Shown piece by piece: positions 1 to 5,120 of a stretch of DNA of 5,120 nt. How positions within the stretch are numbered: the stretch's first letter is position 1; each line of letters starts with the position of its first letter. Both the position numbers and the translations under genes were made by a program. The notes under the pieces were generated by a model. That model made no database searches, was not told the DNA's origin, and saw only the letters and a program-made list of their open reading frames with translations. The DNA is taken from contig JAGAQS010000271.1 of the NCBI GenBank assembly GCA_017622635.1, forward strand, positions 1 through 5,120. Direction: 5' to 3'. This DNA is from Ruminococcus sp. (GTDB lineage: Bacteria; Bacillota; Clostridia; Oscillospirales; Ruminococcaceae).

Positions 1-2
1 AC

Positions 3-161
3 ACCGCATCAATGGAACAACCTGCTACAGAAGATATTATCCCCGAACACGAACGCCGTCGCAATGCAACTGTTTATATAATGTGCAACGACGAAAACGC
101 TGATGATGTAAAATCCGTCCTTAACGCCCTCGGCGGTCTGAATATAAAAATACGACAATAA
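3..161 (+). CDS. C-terminal fragment of an unidentified protein (5' end outside window)
   Basis: The frame starting at base 3 is open from the window edge to a TAA at 159-161 and encodes 52 residues. The part seen is a polar, charged stretch (EDIIPEHERRR) followed by a probable beta-alpha-beta segment: strand ATVYIMC, helix DDVKSVLNALGG, strand LNIKI, then RQ and the stop. I do not recognise the family. The strand-helix-GG-strand ending loosely resembles the C-terminus of small stress-protein or ferredoxin-like domains, but this is only a shape comparison. An internal ATG at 12 has no ribosome binding site that can be seen, so this is more likely the end of a longer gene than a 49-residue protein. 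It lies on the same strand as the S1-domain gene, 105 bases upstream, with a hairpin between them, so the two are probably separate transcription units. Confidence 0.6.
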   Translation, partial: TASMEQPATEDIIPEHERRRNATVYIMCNDENADDVKSVLNALGGLNIKIRQ

Positions 162-167
162 TATTAA

Positions 168-192
168 AACGCCTGATATTTTTTCAGGCGTT
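168..192 (+). terminator. Candidate intrinsic terminator after the 5' partial gene
   Basis: A perfect 9-bp inverted repeat, AACGCCTGA (168-176) and TCAGGCGTT (184-192), encloses a 7-base T-rich loop and starts 6 bases after the stop codon at 159-161. The position suits a rho-independent terminator. The downstream tract on the + strand is weak (TT, then AAATTTAT), so termination may be partial. On the - strand the stem is followed by TTAATATTATT, which is a better U-tract, but no - strand gene reaches it in this window. Confidence 0.6.
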
Positions 193-254
193 AAATTTAT
201 GCATAATACTTTAAACTCCTGCATAAAATTGACTATTCAAGCATTAATAATGAC

Positions 255-259
255 GGAGG
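255..259 (+). promoter_or_regulatory. Ribosome binding site of the S1-domain gene
   Basis: GGAGG lies 7 bases before the ATG at 267. It is a full Shine-Dalgarno match at good spacing and fixes the start codon of the 307-residue S1-domain protein. Confidence 0.9.
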
Positions 260-266
260 TAAAAAC

Positions 267-1190
267 ATGATTTACAAACCCGAAGGCTGTCTCTTCAAAA
301 CAGCCGAAAACCAAAAGTATATATCTTCTGCCGAGGGACTTTCCGAAGCTATGGAAAAGGGAATTATCCTTGAGGCAAGAGCGAGTGTATGTGACAGTTC
401 CCACAATCTTATAATTGACCTGCCGTGTGCGGAGGGGATTATTTTCCGCAACGACGGTGCTGTAGGTATTGAAGACGGTTCTACACGTGATATAGCACTT
501 ATATCAAGAGTAAACAAAATTGTATGTTTCAAAGTTGTGAATATATCATGTGACGAAAAAGGCAGGATTTCCGTACAGCTTTCAAGAAAAGCAGCACAGG
601 AGGAATGTATTGAAAATTACATAAATTCCCTGTCGTCAGGCGATATCATAGACGCAAAAATCACACACCTTGAACAGTTCGGCTGTTTTGTCGATATCGG
701 CTGTGGCATACCGTCACTTATACCTATAGACGCAATTTCGGTTTCAAGAATCTCCCACCCGTCCGACCGCTTTAAAAACGGTGACTTTATTCACGCCGTC
801 GTCAAGTCAAACGAAAACGGCAGGATTTTCCTTACTCACAAGGAACTGCTCGGAACGTGGAAAGAAAATGCAGAACTTTTCAAATCGGGGGAAACCGTTT
901 CGGGAATTGTACGCTCCGTTGAGGACTATGGAATTTTTGTCGAACTCGCACCAAACCTTGCAGGACTTGCAGAACCGAGAGAAGACATTCATGCAGGTCA
1001 GAACGTAAGTGTGTACATAAAGGCACTTATTCCCGACAAAATGAAAGTAAAACTTATTATCGTAGATACCTGTGAGGACTGCGAACGTTCGGGAAAAATA
1101 AAATATTATTACGATTCGGGCAAAATGAAACACTGGTGCTACTCAACAGAAGAATCAAACAAAAAAATAGAAACTGTATTTTCACAATAA
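267..1190 (+). CDS. S1 RNA-binding domain protein (ribosomal protein S1-like paralogue)
   Basis: This complete 307-residue protein is built of S1-type OB folds, so it probably binds RNA in the cytoplasm, perhaps on the ribosome. Domain 1 (about 28-110) is divergent. It carries ILEARASVCDSSHNL and ends in RISVQLSRKAA. Domain 2 (about 124-192) is clear: SGDIIDAKITHLEQFGCFVDIG, then ISVSRISHPSDRFKNGD and GRIFLTHKELLG. Domain 3 (about 207-267) is also clear: SGETVSGIVRSVEDYGIFVEL, NLAGLAE and KVKLIIVD. A short tail follows with YYYDSGKMKHWCYS and the ending IETVFSQ. From memory, Oscillospiraceae genomes carry a conserved paralogue with the same domain order and tail, often labelled 30S ribosomal protein S1. 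Canonical S1 of E. coli is longer, with six domains, so this is not the usual rpsA product. The tail here has C269, C272, H289 and C291, a possible metal site. The gene has its own ribosome binding site and converges on pfkA. The S1 domains are firm; the specific role is unknown. Confidence 0.9.
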   Translation: MIYKPEGCLFKTAENQKYISSAEGLSEAMEKGIILEARASVCDSSHNLIIDLPCAEGIIFRNDGAVGIEDGSTRDIALISRVNKIVCFKVVNISCDEKGRISVQLSRKAAQEECIENYINSLSSGDIIDAKITHLEQFGCFVDIGCGIPSLIPIDAISVSRISHPSDRFKNGDFIHAVVKSNENGRIFLTHKELLGTWKENAELFKSGETVSGIVRSVEDYGIFVELAPNLAGLAEPREDIHAGQNVSVYIKALIPDKMKVKLIIVDTCEDCERSGKIKYYYDSGKMKHWCYSTEESNKKIETVFSQ

Positions 1191-1192
1191 TA

Positions 1193-1221
1193 AAAAGGGA
1201 CACCCAAACAGTGTCCCTTTT
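1193..1221. terminator. Bidirectional intrinsic terminator shared by the S1-domain gene and pfkA
   Basis: A perfect 11-bp inverted repeat, AAAAGGGACAC (1193-1203) and GTGTCCCTTTT (1211-1221), encloses a 7-base loop (CCAAACA). It begins 2 bases after the S1-gene stop codon and lies 9 bases from the pfkA stop at 1231. The + strand reads TTTTATGTATTTG from the distal arm. The - strand reads TTTTTATTATTG. Both directions therefore have a GC-rich stem followed by a T-rich tract, as expected for a rho-independent terminator serving two converging genes. Confidence 0.93.
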
Positions 1222-1230
1222 ATGTATTTG

Positions 1231-2193
1231 TCAGAATGCAATTGTTTCAGCCATACGGTGAAGTTTTTCGTCATAGGACTTTTTCATTGCCAGTGCTTCC
1301 TGAATATCATAATCAACAAGTGCGTTGTCCTTGAGAGCAACAACACGGTTGCCTATACCCTGTTCAAGAAGTTCAACAGCATAGTTACCCATTCTTGTAG
1401 CTTCAACTCTGTCTCTGAGTGTCGGGTTACCGCCTCTCTGAACGTGACCGAGAATTGTAGCACGTGCTTCAATGCCTGTCTTTTCCTGTAAAATAGCAGC
1501 GATTTCCTGTGAATGACCAACGCCCTCAGAAACAACTACAACGAAATTCTTCTTGCCCTTAGCCTGCTTCTGAAGCATAGTCTTAGCGATAGCGTTAAGG
1601 TCGTAAGGCACTTCCTGTACAATAATATCGGTAGCACCACAGGCAACACCTGTATTTACTGCAATGTGTCCTGCACCTCTGCCCATTACCTCAACAACTG
1701 AGATTCTGTCATGTGACTGTGAAGTATCACGGAGTTTGTCAACGAGTTCCATAGCTGTATTCATAGCTGTATCGAAACCGATAGTATAATCAGTACATGA
1801 AATATCGTTGTCAATAGTTCCGGGAATACCTATACAAAGCATACCCATTGCCGAAAGGTCTGCCGCACCTCTGAATGAACCGTCACCGCCGATAACAACG
1901 AGACCCTCAATTCCGAGTTCCTCACACTTTGCCCTTGCCTTTGCAACGCCTTCTTCAGTTCTGAATTCAGGACATCTTGCAGTGTAAAGGATAGTACCGC
2001 CTCTGTGGATAATATCTGTAACACATCTTTCGTCCATCTGGAAAATATCGCCTGTAAGAAGTCCGACATAACCTCTGCGTACACCGTAAACTTCCATACC
2101 TTTGCTGAGAGCCGTTCTTACAACTGCTCTTACAGCCGCATTCATTCCGGGAGCGTCTCCACCGCTTGTTAATACCGCAATTTTCTTAATCAT
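1231..2193 (-). CDS. pfkA: ATP-dependent 6-phosphofructokinase
   Basis: This enzyme phosphorylates fructose 6-phosphate to fructose 1,6-bisphosphate with ATP, the committed step of glycolysis, in the cytoplasm. From the ATG at 2193 the protein is 320 residues, the same length as E. coli PfkA, and aligns without gaps through the active site. Visible motifs are GGDAPGMN (11-18), TARCPEF (71-77), GGDGS (102-106), TIDND (126-130, catalytic Asp128), R163, MGR (170-172), E223, R244 and GHVQRGG (249-255). Gly in GGDGS marks the ATP-using type; the pyrophosphate-using enzymes have Asp there. The start is supported by GGAGAA 7 bases upstream and by the conserved MIKKIAVLTSGG beginning. An in-frame TTG at 2238 would add 15 non-conserved residues and has no ribosome binding site. 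At the effector site the usual Glu187 (literature numbering) is Thr188. It lies downstream of dnaE, a common Firmicutes arrangement, but has its own promoter and ends at the shared terminator. Confidence 0.98.
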   Translation of the reverse strand: MIKKIAVLTSGGDAPGMNAAVRAVVRTALSKGMEVYGVRRGYVGLLTGDIFQMDERCVTDIIHRGGTILYTARCPEFRTEEGVAKARAKCEELGIEGLVVIGGDGSFRGAADLSAMGMLCIGIPGTIDNDISCTDYTIGFDTAMNTAMELVDKLRDTSQSHDRISVVEVMGRGAGHIAVNTGVACGATDIIVQEVPYDLNAIAKTMLQKQAKGKKNFVVVVSEGVGHSQEIAAILQEKTGIEARATILGHVQRGGNPTLRDRVEATRMGNYAVELLEQGIGNRVVALKDNALVDYDIQEALAMKKSYDEKLHRMAETIAF

Positions 2194-2200
2194 AAAAATT

Positions 2201-2206
2201 TTCTCC
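2201..2206 (-). promoter_or_regulatory. Ribosome binding site of pfkA
   Basis: GGAGAA on the - strand lies 7 bases before the ATG at 2193-2191. It decides the start in favour of the 320-residue product over the in-frame TTG at 2238, which has nothing comparable upstream. Confidence 0.85.
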
Positions 2207-2246
2207 AATCTGCCGTCGGCATATTTTATAATCTGCAATCATGCAG
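2207..2246 (-). promoter_or_regulatory. Structured leader of pfkA: two small hairpins and a direct repeat
   Basis: The predicted leader holds CTGCA-TGAT-TGCAG (2246-2233, 5-bp stem) and TGCC-GAC-GGCA (2221-2211, 4-bp stem), the second just before the ribosome binding site. The 7-mer GCAGATT occurs twice (2236-2230 and 2213-2207). The CTGC of the first stem could therefore pair with either GCAG copy, giving alternative folds. Each stem is short and none resembles a riboswitch I know. A regulatory role is a guess. Confidence 0.25.
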
Positions 2247-2265
2247 TTAAATTCCATACATTTAT

Positions 2266-2294
2266 ATTCTACTACTTTATGGTGAAATTGTCAA
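2266..2294 (-). promoter_or_regulatory. Housekeeping (sigma-A type) promoter of pfkA
   Basis: On the - strand a perfect TTGACA (2294-2289) is followed by exactly 17 bases and then TAGAAT (2271-2266), one mismatch from TATAAT. Transcription would be expected to start near 2259, giving an untranslated leader of about 65 bases. The promoter lies 27 bases past the dnaE stop codon. No terminator hairpin is visible between dnaE and this promoter, so pfkA may also receive read-through from dnaE. Confidence 0.87.
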
Positions 2295-2321
2295 GGGCAT
2301 TTGCAGTATTTTTAATTTTTT

Positions 2322-5120
2322 TCACTGAATAAGCCCGATTGATGATACAGGGTAAATTTTTATCAATTCAGCATAAGTGGTACTGTTTATATCAAGACTT
2401 ATTTTATTCTTGGGAGTAACCATTCTTCTAACGTCGGTAAGATAAAATACAACCGGTGTACTTCCTGAAAATTTCCTGCAAAGTTCCGTTATCGCCTGAT
2501 TTGTAACCAGTCCGGCAAGACGCATTTTTATACATAATTTCATATTTGAAATCATGTGCGAAAAATCATTTTCACTCACAACAGAATCACATACAAGTGA
2601 TATACTTTCGTCTTTCACGGATATTTTACCGTTAACAAAAACTATACCGTCATCTTTGAGATACGACGAACATAATTTGAAAAGTTCGGGAAAAACAACA
2701 GCATCAATTTCACCCGTTTCGTCGGAAAGAGTGAGGAAACACATTCTGTCGCCTTTTTTTGTGATGTGGTTTTTCCTGCTCTGTATAAGACACAGTAATT
2801 TTACGCTGTCACCGTCTTTTATTTCCGTACATGAATTTATTTTTTTGGTTTTCATAAGTTCAGAAATATATTCATAATCGGCAAGCGGACTGCCACTTAA
2901 ATATATTCCTGCCGACTCCTTTTCCATTGACAGTAATTTTTTACGGCTGTATTCGGGAACGTTCGGAATTTTTATATTCATATCATCTGTATCAACGTTG
3001 TCAAGGAAATTAAGCTGACCGTCTATAACACCGTTACTGCCTGAACCTGACGCATCAACAATCATTTCATAATTTTCAAGCATCTGACGGCGGTTAAGTC
3101 CGAGACCGTCAAAAGCCCCTGCCGTTATCATACTTTCAATTGCCTTTTTATTGAGGTCACGCCCCTCCATACGTTCACAGAAATCCTGCAAACTTTTAAA
3201 TACACCTCTAACCCGTCTTTCTGCGATAATTCTTTCGGCAAGACCAACACCGACGTTTTTCAGTGCAAGAAGTCCGAAATACATTTTTCCGCCACGATAC
3301 GAAAAACCTTTGATACTCCTGTTTACGTCGGGACGCACTATCTCTATACCGTAAGAACGACACATATTTATATATTCGGCAAGTTTTCCCACAGATGACG
3401 ACATAACACTTGACATAAGTGCCGACATATATATACCTCTGTAATGATATTTCAGGTATGCCGTCTGATATGAAAGACACGCATAAGCCGTTGCATGAGA
3501 CTTGTTGAAAGCATATGACGCAAAACTTATCAGTTCGTCAAAAATTTCGTTTGCCGTATCTTCCGAAACGCCGTTTTTTTCTGCACCTTTTACAAAACTT
3601 TCACGTTCATGCAACATTACATCATGTTTTTTCTTTGCCATTGCACGACGTACAATATCCGCATGACCGTATGAATATCCCGCAAGTTTACGGCATATTT
3701 CCATCACCTGCTCCTGATACACTATACAGCCGTATGTTTCTTCAAGAATGTCTTTCAGAAGCGGGTGCTTATACTGTACCTTATCGGGATTATTCTTGTT
3801 TTCTATGTAAAGCGGTATCGACTTCATAGGTCCGGGACGGTAAAGCGAAAGCATTACTATCAAATCTTCTATGCGTTCGGGTTTAAGTTCTGTAAGGCAC
3901 TTTGTGATTCCCTCACTTTCAAACTGAAATACTCCGCACGTATCACCGTCGGCAAGCATTTTGTAAACGTCCTTATCGTCAAGAGGTATTCTGTCAATAT
4001 CAAAGTCAGGCACTGTGCGGTGAATTTCTTTCACGGTATCACGTATTATTGTAAGGTTACGCAGACCGAGAAAATCCATTTTCAGAAGTCCGAGCGATTC
4101 AAGAATATTCATTGTATACTGTGTAACAACAGTACCGTCGTTTTTCTGAAGCGGAACAACGTCACTCAAAGGTACAGCTGAAATTACAACACCTGCCGCA
4201 TGGGTTGAGGAATGTCTCGGCATACCCTCTATTTTAAGTGCAAGGTCAATCAGCCTTTTGACAGAACTGTCCGAAACATACATTGAATGAAGTTCTGCCG
4301 ATTCCCTTAAAGCTTCGTCAAGAGTACTGCCTGTGTCAATCTGTTTCGCCACATTATCGCATACTTTATACGGCATACTCAGTACACGTCCAACGTCACG
4401 AACAGCCGCCTTTGCTTTAAGTGTATCAAATGCTATTATCTCGGATACCCTGTCACTGCCGTACTTCTGTACCACATAATCCTTTACTTTCTGCCGTCCC
4501 TCAATACAGAAATCAATGTCAAAATCAGGCATACTGACACGTTCAGGATTAAGAAAACGTTCAAAAAGCAGACCGTATTTAATGGGGTCTATACCCGTTA
4601 TGCCGATACAGTAGGCACACAGACTTCCTGCCCCTGAACCCCTGCCCAGTCCTACGGGAATTTTGTTTTCCCTTGCGTATCTGATAAAGTCCCACACTAT
4701 CAGAAAATAATCAGTATAGCCCATTTTTATAATTACAGAAAGTTCGTATTCCATTCTTTCCGTTACGTTTTCAGGCGGATTAATACCGTACTTTTCATAC
4801 ATACCCCTGAAACACAGTTCACGCAGATATACTTCATTGTCAGTCACGCCCACAGCCGTAAATTTCGGAAGTTGTATATTTCCGAACTCAAATGAAACAT
4901 TACAGCGTTCAGCAATAAGAGCCGTGTTTGTAACAGCCTCCTCATGACCGCTGAAAAGCCGTGACATTTCGTCCGCCGACTTGACATAAAATTCTTCTTT
5001 CTCAAAACTCATTCCGTTTGGTTCACCGAGAATTTTGTTGGTCTGTATACAAAGAAGAACGTTCTGCATTTCGGAATCACTGCGGTTTATATAGTGGCAG
5101 TCATTTGTTGCAACAAGAGG
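2322..5120 (-). CDS. dnaE: DNA polymerase III alpha subunit, C-family replicative polymerase (N-terminus outside window)
   Basis: This is the polymerase subunit of the replicative DNA polymerase III holoenzyme. The frame is open to the right edge, so 932 residues are visible and roughly the first 200 are missing. The ATG at 5069 is internal: 17 residues upstream in frame (PLVATNDCHYINRS) are typical DnaE sequence. Visible numbering from 5120: end of the PHP domain (1 to about 30, with D7 and H9); palm GRGSGAGS (159-166); catalytic Asp motif PDFDIDF (198-204); PRHSSTHAAGVVI (about 301-313); third catalytic Asp in DFLGLR (349-354); FQFES (398-402); RPGPM (428-432); FNKSHATAYA (538-547). Then come a helix-hairpin-helix region (about 615-651), a likely beta-clamp motif QLNFL (702-706), an OB fold (about 773-834) and a short C-terminal domain ending in IGLIQ. 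It is DnaE, not PolC: no exonuclease domain is inserted and the OB fold follows the polymerase core. It reads toward pfkA, 128 bases away. No frameshift or missing catalytic residue was seen. Confidence 0.97.
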   Translation of the reverse strand, partial: PLVATNDCHYINRSDSEMQNVLLCIQTNKILGEPNGMSFEKEEFYVKSADEMSRLFSGHEEAVTNTALIAERCNVSFEFGNIQLPKFTAVGVTDNEVYLRELCFRGMYEKYGINPPENVTERMEYELSVIIKMGYTDYFLIVWDFIRYARENKIPVGLGRGSGAGSLCAYCIGITGIDPIKYGLLFERFLNPERVSMPDFDIDFCIEGRQKVKDYVVQKYGSDRVSEIIAFDTLKAKAAVRDVGRVLSMPYKVCDNVAKQIDTGSTLDEALRESAELHSMYVSDSSVKRLIDLALKIEGMPRHSSTHAAGVVISAVPLSDVVPLQKNDGTVVTQYTMNILESLGLLKMDFLGLRNLTIIRDTVKEIHRTVPDFDIDRIPLDDKDVYKMLADGDTCGVFQFESEGITKCLTELKPERIEDLIVMLSLYRPGPMKSIPLYIENKNNPDKVQYKHPLLKDILEETYGCIVYQEQVMEICRKLAGYSYGHADIVRRAMAKKKHDVMLHERESFVKGAEKNGVSEDTANEIFDELISFASYAFNKSHATAYACLSYQTAYLKYHYRGIYMSALMSSVMSSSVGKLAEYINMCRSYGIEIVRPDVNRSIKGFSYRGGKMYFGLLALKNVGVGLAERIIAERRVRGVFKSLQDFCERMEGRDLNKKAIESMITAGAFDGLGLNRRQMLENYEMIVDASGSGSNGVIDGQLNFLDNVDTDDMNIKIPNVPEYSRKKLLSMEKESAGIYLSGSPLADYEYISELMKTKKINSCTEIKDGDSVKLLCLIQSRKNHITKKGDRMCFLTLSDETGEIDAVVFPELFKLCSSYLKDDGIVFVNGKISVKDESISLVCDSVVSENDFSHMISNMKLCIKMRLAGLVTNQAITELCRKFSGSTPVVFYLTDVRRMVTPKNKISLDINSTTYAELIKIYPVSSIGLIQ

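Noticed and set aside
9..224. 71-residue open frame on the - strand at the left edge
   Set aside because: It overlaps the + strand partial gene and runs through the hairpin at 168-192. No ribosome binding site or family resemblance was found.
200..226. Repeated 7-mer TGCATAA at 200-206 and 220-226
   Set aside because: Two copies 20 bases apart could suggest an operator, but the repeats are short, AT-rich and lack symmetry, so chance is likely.
229..234. TTGACT as a -35 box for the S1-domain gene
   Set aside because: No -10 box lies at 16-18 bases downstream; that position falls on the ribosome binding site. The AT-rich stretch 193-250 probably holds the promoter, but I could not fix the boxes.
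807..1133. 108-residue open frame on the - strand inside the S1-domain gene
   Set aside because: It is antisense to the clear S1 domains 2 and 3. The composition looks like a shadow frame.
2194..2238. Extended pfkA start at an in-frame TTG, adding 15 residues
   Set aside because: The extra residues are not part of the PfkA family N-terminus, there is no ribosome binding site before the TTG, and the ATG at 2193 has GGAGAA at good spacing.
3765..4181. 138-residue open frame on the + strand inside dnaE
   Set aside because: It is fully antisense to conserved DnaE core coding sequence, with no recognisable domain or ribosome binding site.
5067..5069. ATG at 5069 as the start of dnaE
   Set aside because: The frame continues to the window edge with conserved DnaE PHP-domain residues, so this Met is internal.

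Overview
This window holds ordinary housekeeping genes of a low-to-moderate-GC Gram-positive bacterium. It most resembles a Clostridia member of the Ruminococcus/Oscillospiraceae type. That placement is an inference from AT-rich intergenic DNA with strong GGAGG-type ribosome binding sites, from the dnaE-pfkA gene pair common in Firmicutes, and from an S1-domain protein whose sequence matches a paralogue I recall from that group.

Layout: the left quarter is read on the + strand. It holds the last 52 codons of an unidentified gene (to 161), a hairpin at 168-192, and a complete 307-residue protein with S1-type RNA-binding domains (267-1190). The rest is read on the - strand. dnaE, the DNA polymerase III alpha subunit, enters from the right edge without its N-terminus (5120-2322). 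After 128 bases carrying a near-consensus promoter comes pfkA, ATP-dependent 6-phosphofructokinase (2193-1231). The S1 gene and pfkA converge on one strong 11-bp hairpin (1193-1221) that can serve as terminator for both.

Function: dnaE is replication, pfkA is the committed step of glycolysis, and the S1-domain protein is presumably RNA- or ribosome-associated. Nothing links them as one pathway. The dnaE-pfkA adjacency is a known synteny, but the TTGACA/TAGAAT promoter means pfkA can be expressed independently of dnaE.

I found no mobile element, CRISPR array, tRNA, rRNA or convincing new multi-gene system. The points most worth a second look are the Cys/His-rich tail of the S1 paralogue, the altered effector-site position in PfkA, the structured pfkA leader with a short overlapping upstream ORF, and the PHP metal-ligand residues kept in DnaE.
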